Shown one piece after another: positions 1 through 6,518 of a stretch of 11,669 bases of DNA. Both the position numbers and the translations under genes were made by a program. A model generated the notes under the pieces. That model saw only the letters and a list, made by a program, of their open reading frames with translations. It did no database searches and had not been told where the DNA came from. The stretch comes from Syntrophales bacterium (GTDB taxonomy: Bacteria; Desulfobacterota; Syntrophia; Syntrophales; UBA2251): assembly GCA_023230905.1 (NCBI GenBank), contig JALNWL010000063.1, positions 1-11,669 on the forward strand. The letters run 5' to 3'. The number at the start of each line of letters is the position of its first letter. Positions within the stretch are counted from its first letter, which is position 1.

Positions 1-881
1 CCCTCGTTGACGAGAATGATCATTGGACAGGCCGGCTCGTCGCCGTCGTCTCTCGCCATGGCCTTGGTTTCCATGCTCTTCGCCCGCCCCCGCGTGGAGA
101 CGATGACCCCGGATTTGATGAAGATGTCGGAGACCTCGACGGCCTGGTTCAGAAGCCCGCCGGGATTGTTCCGCATATCGAGGATCAGGCCCCGCAGGAG
201 TTTCCCCCCGTCGGTGACTTCCCGCAGGGCTTTCTTCAGATCCTCCCCGGTCCTTTCCTGGAACTGAAGGACGCGGATGTAGGCGATATCGGGATCGAGG
301 GCCTTCGTCTTGACGCTCTTGACGTTGATGATGGCGCGGGTGACGACCACGTCCTTGGGCTTGGTCAGGCCTTCCCGCACGATGGTCAGGGTTACTTTGG
401 TGTCCTTGGGGCCCCGTAATTTCTTCACCGCTTCGAGGATAGTGATGTCTTTGGTCGACTGGCCGTCGATCTTGACGATCTGGTCGCCCGGCTTGATGCC
501 CGCCTGATGGGCCGGGGTGTCCTCGATGGGTGCGACGACCGTGAGGATGTCTTTAAGGAGGGTGATCTCGATACCGAGGCCGCCGAAACTACCCCGCGTC
601 TCCACCTCGAGTTCCTTGTACATCTCCGGGGTCATGTAGGCGCTGTGGGGGTCGAGGGATTTCATCATGCCATGGATGGCGCCCTGGATGAGGGTTTTTG
701 CCTCGATGTCCTCCACGTAGTTCTTTTCCACCATGTCCAGGACTTCGTTGAAGGTCTTCAGGTGTTTGTACGTGCCGCGATCGAGCGCGGAAACCTGATG
801 GTCGCCGTAGGGGCCGAGGATCAAGAAGAGTGCGGATACGCCTGCCAAAATGAGACGACGCTTTTGCATCGGCGTTTTCAT
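1..881 (-). CDS. S41-family (C-terminal processing) serine protease, 3' part outside window
   Basis: The visible 293 residues start MKTPMQKRRL and begin with a basic n-region and hydrophobic segment (about residues 8-31), so the protein is probably exported or membrane-anchored. It continues with the tail-specific-protease N-domain (SLDPHSAYM, about 75-83), a PDZ domain (about 95-175, with GSFGGLGIEI and AGIKPGDQIVKIDG) and the start of the peptidase core (LRGLILDMRNNPGGLL, about 229-244). The window ends at ILVNE, directly before the region where the family has its catalytic Ser (GSASASE), so the Ser/Lys residues cannot be checked. The start is chosen because a strong GGAGGAGG site lies 7-8 bases upstream. 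By family, it cleaves or trims periplasmic proteins after PDZ-mediated binding of their C-termini. It is divergent from the oxidoreductase at 1268 and there is no sign of a shared function. The family call is very sure; the specific substrate is unknown. Confidence 0.95.
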   Translation of the reverse strand, partial: MKTPMQKRRLILAGVSALFLILGPYGDHQVSALDRGTYKHLKTFNEVLDMVEKNYVEDIEAKTLIQGAIHGMMKSLDPHSAYMTPEMYKELEVETRGSFGGLGIEITLLKDILTVVAPIEDTPAHQAGIKPGDQIVKIDGQSTKDITILEAVKKLRGPKDTKVTLTIVREGLTKPKDVVVTRAIINVKSVKTKALDPDIAYIRVLQFQERTGEDLKKALREVTDGGKLLRGLILDMRNNPGGLLNQAVEVSDIFIKSGVIVSTRGRAKSMETKAMARDDGDEPACPMIILVNE

Positions 882-972
882 GCCATAACCTCCTCCGGGG
901 TCGAGACGGGAGAGGAACGGAACGGCCCGTTCATCCCATCCTCTGTTAGCATGAACTTCATGTAAAATTCCA

Positions 973-1001
973 CCTCTATTTTCTTGCGGTTGCGTTGGCA
1001 A
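973..1001 (-). promoter_or_regulatory. Possible sigma-70 promoter of the S41 protease gene
   Basis: Read on the minus strand, TTGCCA (1001-996, 5 of 6 to TTGACA) is followed after exactly 17 bases by TAGAGG (978-973, a poor -10, 3 of 6). It would start transcription near 966, about 85 bases before the protease start. The poor -10 makes this only a candidate. Confidence 0.3.
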
Positions 1002-1036
1002 GTGGAGGGTGACGAGGCGTTTCGCGGAGTTGTCGT

Positions 1037-1076
1037 CGCGCAACATATGGACGGTTTGAAAACGATATGTTGTGCG
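1037..1076. promoter_or_regulatory. Inverted-repeat operator/enhancer candidate upstream of sigma-54 promoter
   Basis: CAACATAT (1041-1048) and ATATGTTG (1065-1072) are perfect inverted repeats. They extend outward through a T/G wobble to 12 paired positions (1037-1048 with 1065-1076), with a 16-base centre. The dyad lies about 100-140 bp upstream of the start site predicted from the -24/-12 promoter. This is the usual distance for a bacterial enhancer-binding protein (NtrC family) site. No terminator-like T-run follows it, so a DNA-binding site is more likely than a terminator. Confidence 0.5.
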
Positions 1077-1148
1077 TACTGCCGGTCCACGCGTGGGGGA
1101 CAACTGGCTAAAGATTCGAAATAGCGCGTCATTCTCAGCAAAGACCCT

Positions 1149-1164
1149 TGGCATTCATTTTGCA
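1149..1164 (+). promoter_or_regulatory. Sigma-54 (RpoN) -24/-12 promoter for the FAD oxidoreductase
   Basis: TGGCAT (1149-1154), five bases, then TTGCA (1160-1164) fits the RpoN consensus TGGCAC-N5-TTGCW with one mismatch. The invariant GG and GC are in place and correctly spaced. Initiation is expected near 1175, giving a leader of roughly 93 bases to the ATG at 1268. It also argues against the longer in-frame start at 1148, which would lie inside the promoter. Transcription would need an ATP-dependent activator binding upstream, for which the dyad at 1037-1076 is the best candidate. Confidence 0.75.
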
Positions 1165-1267
1165 AATTCAGGGAAAGCAACTCGCTCATGAAACCCGTCG
1201 CGCAAGACGAAGGGCGAGGCGTTCGTGTGGATTCATCCAATTCAACGACAGCGTAAGGAGAGCGATC

Positions 1268-2887
1268 ATGACAGAAAAGTACGACGTGGTGGTTATCGGG
1301 GCCGGCGTGGCCGGATTGGGGACGGCGGCCATCCTCGCCCGGGATTTCAAGCAGAAGGTGCTGGTCCTGGAGAGAAATCCGTTCATCGGCGGACGGCTCG
1401 CGTCCTTCGTCGGCAAGGGAGACAAGGTCTGCATCGACGGGATGGAACTGGACGCCAACGGGTTCAAGCGCGTTCTGGGGATGGTCGGCGCCTGGGTTCC
1501 CAAGTGCACGCCGGACCTGGAAACCTGTTTCAAGGAGAAGATCTTCGACGGATGCACCCTCGATACCGGCCACGGGTTGTTCTGGGGCAACAAGGGCAAG
1601 ATCCGCATGCTTATGAACTACCTCGAAAAGCCCGTGGACATGCCCTGCAACGTCGGCTTCGCCTTCGTCGACTACAAGAAGGGGAACAAGGCCTATCAGG
1701 TCGGCAAGGGCGAACCCTACGCCTGGATGAGCAAGGAGGGCTTCCGGGCCACCATGATGGCTCTCCGGGACATGGCACTGATGAGCCTGGCCGATATCGC
1801 ACAGACCGCGCACATGTCGTTCGAGCAGTGGCTCCAGGCCCGAAACGTTCCCAAGGAGGCCTACGACTACATCAAGGTCCTGGCGGCCTCGCAGACGGGC
1901 CAGGCCGATCTCAACCTGACCCCGGCGCCGGACGTCCTGGGGCACATGGCCACGGCCGGTCCGATCCGGATGAACCTCGTCGAGGGCTCCTGCGCGACCG
2001 TCGCCAATCCCGGCACCATGGCCTTCGCCCTTCTGATGGAGCAGGCGCTGACGGCGCACGGCGGGAAGGTTCTGCGCAGCGCGCCCGTCGTGGAGGTGAT
2101 CATCGAAAACGGCGTCGTCAAGGGGGTTACGTTCCAGTACGAGAAGGGCATCGAGACGGCCTACGCGGACCGGGTCATCTGTACCGTTCCCTCCAAACAG
2201 ATGCTGAACGTCATCCATCCCCGGTATTTCCCCCAAGAGATCGTCGATCGGGTCCAGACCAAATTCTGGGGCGCCGGCATGATCACGGGGTACGGAAACA
2301 TGAAGTCCGACATCTGGGCGGACAAGGGGATCGAGGAGCGGAGCTTCATGTACATGCCGGATGTGATTGGGGCGGAGGAGGGCTACAGCGGCTGTATCGA
2401 CATGGTGTTGTGGAACCTGGCTTCGGTGGCGCGGGGGAGCAACTCCAACCCTTCCCTGACGAGTGAGACCGGCGCGGCGCCGGAGGGCAAGCATGGCTGG
2501 ATCTTCTCGACCGCCATGACCCACGAGGAGATGAGGACGCCCCGGAAGGTTGCGCGCGTCGTGGAATGGAACGAAGACTGGTGGAAAAAGACCTTCGGCC
2601 GGGCCAAGTGGGAGGCCGAGATGGAGTTCCTGCTCTGGATGTGCACGGATCATGCCTTTGGCTGGATCCAGCCCATCGGGACCGACCGGATCGACGTCAA
2701 GTCCCCCTATGTCGACGGGCTGTACTTTGCGGGCGACCAGTACGGCGAGCGCCTGTGGGGCTGTGGGGTGGACGCCGCCGCGCTGAGCGCGACGCTGTGC
2801 GTGGACAGCATGATGGGGTCCAACGCCGAGGAGAAGGTTTTCCCCTTCTACCACCGGGCGGTGCCGCCGTGGAAGAAGGCCTGGTAG
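1268..2887 (+). CDS. Phytoene desaturase (CrtI)-like FAD-dependent oxidoreductase
   Basis: The product is 539 aa, starting MTEKYDVVVIGAGVAG. Residues 6-30 form the dinucleotide-binding Rossmann motif (GAGVAG, 11-16), followed by an acidic strand end and FIGGRLASF typical of the CrtI/amine-oxidase-like flavoproteins. The C-terminal FAD contact segment is VDGLYFAGDQYG...GCGVDAAALSA (about 482-508). There is no signal peptide or clear transmembrane helix. AAGGAG lies seven bases before the chosen ATG; an in-frame extension back to 1148 is rejected because it overlaps the promoter. By family it would add or remove hydrogens on hydrophobic, often isoprenoid substrates, but no carotenoid gene is near, so the substrate is unknown. 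The gene stands alone between a sigma-54 promoter and a strong terminator, so it is probably a regulated single-gene unit. The flavoprotein family is sure; 'phytoene' is only a homology label. Confidence 0.9.
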   Translation: MTEKYDVVVIGAGVAGLGTAAILARDFKQKVLVLERNPFIGGRLASFVGKGDKVCIDGMELDANGFKRVLGMVGAWVPKCTPDLETCFKEKIFDGCTLDTGHGLFWGNKGKIRMLMNYLEKPVDMPCNVGFAFVDYKKGNKAYQVGKGEPYAWMSKEGFRATMMALRDMALMSLADIAQTAHMSFEQWLQARNVPKEAYDYIKVLAASQTGQADLNLTPAPDVLGHMATAGPIRMNLVEGSCATVANPGTMAFALLMEQALTAHGGKVLRSAPVVEVIIENGVVKGVTFQYEKGIETAYADRVICTVPSKQMLNVIHPRYFPQEIVDRVQTKFWGAGMITGYGNMKSDIWADKGIEERSFMYMPDVIGAEEGYSGCIDMVLWNLASVARGSNSNPSLTSETGAAPEGKHGWIFSTAMTHEEMRTPRKVARVVEWNEDWWKKTFGRAKWEAEMEFLLWMCTDHAFGWIQPIGTDRIDVKSPYVDGLYFAGDQYGERLWGCGVDAAALSATLCVDSMMGSNAEEKVFPFYHRAVPPWKKAW

Positions 2888-2923
2888 ACGTGTCCGGTCT
2901 GGCAGAGGCCGCATTCGAAAATG

Positions 2924-2962
2924 AAAAGGGGCTGCAGGCGATTTGCCTGCAGCCCCTTTTTT
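2924..2962 (+). terminator. Strong Rho-independent terminator, probably bidirectional
   Basis: Arms 2924-2939 (AAAAGGGGCTGCAGGC) and 2945-2960 pair perfectly over 16 bp around a 5-base loop (GATTT), and TTTTTT follows at 2957-2962. It lies 36 bases after the stop of the FAD oxidoreductase. On the minus strand the hairpin is followed by TTTT-C-ATTTT-C, so it may also stop transcripts coming from the redox operon, whose last stop is at 3085. No other gene is seen between 2963 and 3084. Confidence 0.92.
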
Positions 2963-3084
2963 CTGGGGTGTATCGCAACATTTTGCGGGTGGAACGATTC
3001 CCGATTTGTGCCCGGCTTGGACGATACTTCCATCGGCGCTACGGCAGGCCATCTGTTGAACGCCGCGGGGAAGGTGAGGCCGCC

Positions 3085-4107
3085 TCAACGAACGGGCCAG
3101 GATACCTCACCCAGCGCCATGCGGCAAAGATCGGTGATGAAGATCTGGGGCAATCCGGCCTTAGCCGTCTGATCACGCAACACCGTATCGCACATTGGGC
3201 AGATCGTGATCATGGCCTCGGCATGGTTGTCCATCGCATCCCGAATGTTGTTCTTCTGAATGCCCATGGAGAGTTCGTTGTTGACGAAGAGTGCCGGTCC
3301 TCCGCAGCACAGGGCATTCACCCCTTCATACGTTCGTGAAACGCGCTCCACACCGATCAGTTCAAAAATTTCATTCAGCCAGATGTCCTGTTCGGGAAAC
3401 CACCTGACCGCGCAGTTCGGCTGGTACGCGACCATTTTCTTTAATTTTTTGATGTCTCTTTGGTTCTCCTTGAAATAGTCCAACAGATACTCGAACAGGT
3501 GCAAATATTTGTAGGGCACCTCGATCCCGAGCTCCCTGGCTTTGATGTGAGCCAGAATATATCCCTCGTTATGCATGTAAACGATCTCTTTGCCCAGCTC
3601 AGCCAACGAATCGATCACCCTCCGACCATATTTTTCGGCAAGGCTCTCCCCTCCCATATGGGCCATACCGACCAGCGAGGCGTACTTTCTCCCCCGAACC
3701 ACCGTCATGCCCTTGAACATCCGGCTTTCGAGCGTTCCGGCCGGGAACTGCGCGAAGGTAAACGAATCGAAGGACAGCGCAGGTTTATCGGGGTCTCCTT
3801 CAATCACCTGAATATCCCGGCTGCCTTGTTCGAAGGTCTTGACCACGGAATTGATCACCGGTTTGAAGCCCACGGTGATCGGGCTCCCCATCTTCTCCTG
3901 CATCCGGCAGATCAGGTTCGCCGGATCCGCCCCGGTCGGGCAATACTGAAAACAGGCATTGCAGGTGATGCAATGGTCCAGGATGTCCGCGGCTTTTCCC
4001 TCCATCAGAAGCTTCATTTCACTCGCGGCCCTGTCCTTGTCGTAATCGACATATCGGCACTTGACGAGGCAATCACCGCACAAATCGCACTTCAAAGCGT
4101 CCCACAT
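3085..4107 (-). CDS. HdrD/GlpC-like iron-sulfur protein with CCG (cysteine-rich) domain
   Basis: The product is 340 aa. N-terminal ferredoxin part: CxxCxxCxxxC at C7/C10/C13/C17 and C46/C49/C52/C56, giving two predicted [4Fe-4S] clusters. C-terminal part: one complete CCG signature, C232, C267-C268, C303xxC306 (C-x34-CC-x34-CxxC), the motif that binds the noncubane [4Fe-4S] cluster in HdrB. The region where two-CCG proteins carry the first repeat (about 140-225) has no cysteines, so only one CCG site remains. GGAGGTGA directly precedes the ATG. It is the last gene of the minus-strand redox operon, 127 bases after the FMN-barrel gene. By family it takes electrons to a disulfide, quinone or other small acceptor; here the partner is inferred to be the upstream flavoprotein complex. 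No transmembrane segment is evident, so it is probably cytoplasmic or membrane-associated through partners. Confidence 0.88.
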   Translation of the reverse strand: MWDALKCDLCGDCLVKCRYVDYDKDRAASEMKLLMEGKAADILDHCITCNACFQYCPTGADPANLICRMQEKMGSPITVGFKPVINSVVKTFEQGSRDIQVIEGDPDKPALSFDSFTFAQFPAGTLESRMFKGMTVVRGRKYASLVGMAHMGGESLAEKYGRRVIDSLAELGKEIVYMHNEGYILAHIKARELGIEVPYKYLHLFEYLLDYFKENQRDIKKLKKMVAYQPNCAVRWFPEQDIWLNEIFELIGVERVSRTYEGVNALCCGGPALFVNNELSMGIQKNNIRDAMDNHAEAMITICPMCDTVLRDQTAKAGLPQIFITDLCRMALGEVSWPVR

Positions 4108-4184
4108 CGTTCACCTCCATGAAAGTAGGTTGGCAGATCGGCCTGCCTCCGGGATGATAAAATGATCCGTTGTCGCCTCATAAA

Positions 4185-4224
4185 GATCGATTCTCCCGCG
4201 TTCGTTCATTCCGGAGAACCGATC
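4185..4224 (-). promoter_or_regulatory. Intergenic hairpin between FMN-barrel gene and HdrD-like gene
   Basis: In the minus-strand transcript, 4224-4213 (GATCGGTTCTCC) pairs with 4196-4185 (GGAGAATCGATC) over 12 bp with one G-U, leaving a 16-base loop. It begins 10 bases after the stop codon of the upstream gene. Only a short TCTTT follows, so it is a weak terminator at best. It could be an attenuator or an mRNA processing/stability element that lowers or separates expression of the last gene. Confidence 0.45.
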
Positions 4225-4234
4225 CCGCCGCTTT

Positions 4235-5818
4235 CTAAAAATTAAGGATACGGGACGCCTCATCTTCATCGACATCCATAATATACTGAATGCCGCTGAC
4301 GCGTGCCGCCTCGGGTGTCAGGCTGGCGATATCGTTGCGCGACATGTACTCCAGGGAAAACTTCCGGCTGCCGGCCATCAACTGGCGGAGCCCCTGGGCC
4401 AATCTTTCATAATACGTGTACAGTCCGATGGCGCCGGTGGGCAGCTTGTCGAATTCTTTGTCACCCAGCTCCTTGCGGAGCGTGCTGGCGGTCACGAATA
4501 TTTCATCTTTTGTGTTGCCGAAGCGCTCAATATAGACCGGCACCTGCTGAGCCTCAATGGTCTGGCCGATGTTCTTTCCGAACATGGCCGCCGCGATGGG
4601 CGCCCGGGCCATGCCCACCATCTTGACGTAGGGCGCGCCCATGGCGAGGGCCTTGAATATCTGATCTTCGAATGTGAAACCGCCGTTGACGGAAATGGCC
4701 GGCAGATATTTCCCCCGGTCCGCCAGCTGTTTGGCGTATTGATAGACGAGGGTATGCAATTCCACCGGCGGAACGCCCCACTCGTTCATCATTCGCCATG
4801 GGCTCATGCCCGTGCCGCCGCCCGCGGCATCCACGGTCAGCAGATCCAGTTTGTATTTCGACGCGAAGGCGATCGCCCTGGCCAGGTCAACGGGCCGGTA
4901 AGCACCGGTCTTGAGAAAAATGTATTTGGCCCCGGCCTCGCGCAGCCCTTCGATAGTCTCGGCAAATCCCTCTTCCGTGACCATGCCGACCCGCGAATGC
5001 CGCTCGAACTCCTTGAACGCCCCCTTTTGAAAGGCTGCGATGACGGTGGGATCGTGGGGATTGGGCAGGACGATATAGCCGCGGTCGTAGAGCATCTGGG
5101 CCTTCTTGAGGTCCTTGATTTTCACTTCGCCGCCGATGTCCTTCGCGCCCTGGCCCCATTTGAGCTCGACGCACTGAACCCCGAGCTTGTCGATGGCGTA
5201 CTGCTGCACCTTCAGGCGGCTGTCTTCCACATTGGCCTGGACGATGATGGCCCCGTATCCGTCTCGCTGGTTATCCTTGTAAAGTTTGACGCGGCGCTTC
5301 AAATCGACGGTGTCCACAATTTTGCCGCCCTTAAATTTGGTTTCAGGGTCCATGCCGACCACGTTTTCCCCGATGGTCAGACCCGTCCCCGCCAAGGCGG
5401 AGCCGATGGCCAGTCCCTCCCAGTTGTTTTTGGCGATGTTGGTGGAACCGATGCCTGAAATGAGCCAGGGGAGCTTGAATTTGATGCCTTTATCATGGCC
5501 GATGTTCACCTCGAGATTGACGGCCGGGAAGATGGCCTTGTCGCTGTCGGCTTCGATGCCGAAGGCGCCGCTGGCCGTGCCCATAATGTTGAAATGGGAA
5601 TAATCCACGGGGAATTTCTTCTCGGCGGCGGTGGTGATGACGCCGAAAGGCTGGGGATAGATGACCTCATGCCCGCGGTAGGCGGATTTGCCGATTTCGC
5701 ACATCCCGATGCACCCGTCGATACACGTGACGCACATGCCCGATGTCGGCGTGATGGACTCCTCGGTCCTGTTTTTAGTAAGGGTGGCGCTTGAGGTATT
5801 GATTCTTGAAAAAGACAT
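4235..5818 (-). CDS. Glutamate-synthase FMN-domain protein (GltB central-domain-like), no glutaminase domain
   Basis: The 527-aa product carries hallmarks of the GltS FMN barrel: ISGIGSTNIAKNN (120-132), KWGQGAKDIGGEVK (220-233, matching the QGAKPGxGG loop), TVDAAGGGTGMSP (328-340) and SVNGGFTFEDQIFKALAMGA (376-395). It lacks the N-terminal glutaminase domain and C-terminal GXGXG domain of full-length GltB (about 1500 aa). The Cys-rich [3Fe-4S] motif that normally follows the last barrel strand is absent; only C216 lies outside an N-terminal four-Cys motif C29-x2-C32-x3-C36-x3-C40, which probably binds a cluster. The start at 5818 is chosen for AAGGAG eight bases upstream; a longer frame to 5869 overlaps the preceding gene. 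It lies 25 bases after the NuoG-like gene. It probably receives electrons from the NuoF-GltD fusion; whether it makes glutamate or reduces something else cannot be told. Confidence 0.9.
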   Translation of the reverse strand: MSFSRINTSSATLTKNRTEESITPTSGMCVTCIDGCIGMCEIGKSAYRGHEVIYPQPFGVITTAAEKKFPVDYSHFNIMGTASGAFGIEADSDKAIFPAVNLEVNIGHDKGIKFKLPWLISGIGSTNIAKNNWEGLAIGSALAGTGLTIGENVVGMDPETKFKGGKIVDTVDLKRRVKLYKDNQRDGYGAIIVQANVEDSRLKVQQYAIDKLGVQCVELKWGQGAKDIGGEVKIKDLKKAQMLYDRGYIVLPNPHDPTVIAAFQKGAFKEFERHSRVGMVTEEGFAETIEGLREAGAKYIFLKTGAYRPVDLARAIAFASKYKLDLLTVDAAGGGTGMSPWRMMNEWGVPPVELHTLVYQYAKQLADRGKYLPAISVNGGFTFEDQIFKALAMGAPYVKMVGMARAPIAAAMFGKNIGQTIEAQQVPVYIERFGNTKDEIFVTASTLRKELGDKEFDKLPTGAIGLYTYYERLAQGLRQLMAGSRKFSLEYMSRNDIASLTPEAARVSGIQYIMDVDEDEASRILNF

Positions 5819-5843
5819 GTATCCTGCTCCTTTCTGGATTTGG

Positions 5844-6518
5844 TCATTTTTTGGCTTCACACGCCACACAGGGCGACATGTAACACATCATGTCATGGAA
5901 CTGTTCCTTCTCGATGCAGGGCGGGCTCAAGTTGGCGCACCCGCCGCAGACGGCCTTTTCCGGTTCGTTGTAGGTGCAGCGGGCCTGACAGGCCGGGCAG
6001 ACCTCGATGCACCCGCCGCACAACCGGCAGACGTCGGAACGGATATCGAAGGGGGTGCCGATGCTCCGGTTCTGCCCGCGGCCGCGGAACCCGATGGCCC
6101 CGGCCATCATCTGCTCCTTGCACATCCGCACGCACAGTCCGCAAAGGATGCAGTCCTCGTGTTCCTGCCGGAACCGCTGCTGCCGGACATTGTGCCGGGA
6201 TGCGATGTCCTGGATGGTCTTGGACTGCGGACAGGACGCCAGCAGAAGCTCGATGATCATTCTGCGCGCCCTCAAGACGCGTTCGGAGGCGGTTCGCACC
6301 ATCATGCCCTCTTCAACAGGGTACGTGCAGGATGAGACAAGTTTGGCGCCCGGCCCCTTGCCGATCTCCACCACGCAGAGTCTGCAGGCCCCGTAGGGTG
6401 TCAGCCCCTCCTTATGGCAGAGCGTCGGGATGGGGAAGCCGTAAAACCTGGCCGCCTCCAGGATGGTGGTGCCCTTCTCAACGGATATGGAAAGCCCGTT
6501 CAGGGTCAGGTTAATCAT
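5844..6518 (-). CDS. NuoG/HydA N-terminal-like iron-sulfur protein (2Fe-2S plus 2x[4Fe-4S])
   Basis: The product is 224 aa. Residues 1-75 form a plant-type [2Fe-2S] ferredoxin domain with C34, C45, C48 and C64 (CHKEGLTPYGACRLC). Two [4Fe-4S] motifs follow: C123/C126/C129/C133 and C164/C167/C170/C174. The His-Cys cluster motif (HxxxC...) of complex I NuoG is not seen. The last 50 residues hold eight more cysteines (C177, C181, C191, C194, C201, C212, C217, C220), enough for one or two further metal sites. There is no molybdopterin or H-cluster domain, so this is an electron wire rather than a catalytic subunit. The ATG at 6518 is chosen because GAAGGAG lies six bases upstream; a TTG at 6533 is also in frame. 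It overlaps the end of the NuoF-GltD gene by 8 bases (ATGATTAA), indicating translational coupling and a shared complex. Confidence 0.92.
   Translation of the reverse strand: MINLTLNGLSISVEKGTTILEAARFYGFPIPTLCHKEGLTPYGACRLCVVEIGKGPGAKLVSSCTYPVEEGMMVRTASERVLRARRMIIELLLASCPQSKTIQDIASRHNVRQQRFRQEHEDCILCGLCVRMCKEQMMAGAIGFRGRGQNRSIGTPFDIRSDVCRLCGGCIEVCPACQARCTYNEPEKAVCGGCANLSPPCIEKEQFHDMMCYMSPCVACEAKK

Larger units (their letters stand above)
882..1267. other. Divergent intergenic regulatory region (386 bp)
   Basis: This gap separates the minus-strand protease from the plus-strand FAD oxidoreductase and holds no convincing protein gene. It contains, from left to right, short perfect palindromes at 920-932 (GAACGG-C-CCGTTC) and 950-962 (CATGAA-C-TTCATG), a weak minus-strand sigma-70 candidate, a long dyad at 1037-1076, a 10-bp palindrome CCACGCGTGG at 1087-1096 and a sigma-54 promoter at 1149-1164. 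The arrangement (dyads about 80-140 bp upstream of a -24/-12 promoter) is what an enhancer-dependent promoter normally looks like. Confidence 0.7.

Noticed and set aside
920..962. Two 13-base perfect palindromes (920-932, 950-962) as a terminator
   Set aside because: No T-run follows and they lie in the protease leader region rather than after a gene; short palindromes of this size can occur by chance.
1148..1267. In-frame N-terminal extension of the FAD oxidoreductase from ATG 1148
   Set aside because: The extra codons overlap the sigma-54 promoter, encode an Arg-rich stretch unlike the family, and a good ribosome-binding site stands before ATG 1268.
878..3088. A 736-codon open frame on the minus strand opposite the FAD oxidoreductase
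   Set aside because: It is antisense to a gene with clear flavoprotein motifs, runs across a terminator and a promoter region, and its translation has the low-complexity Arg/Pro/His/Gly character of a GC-rich shadow frame.
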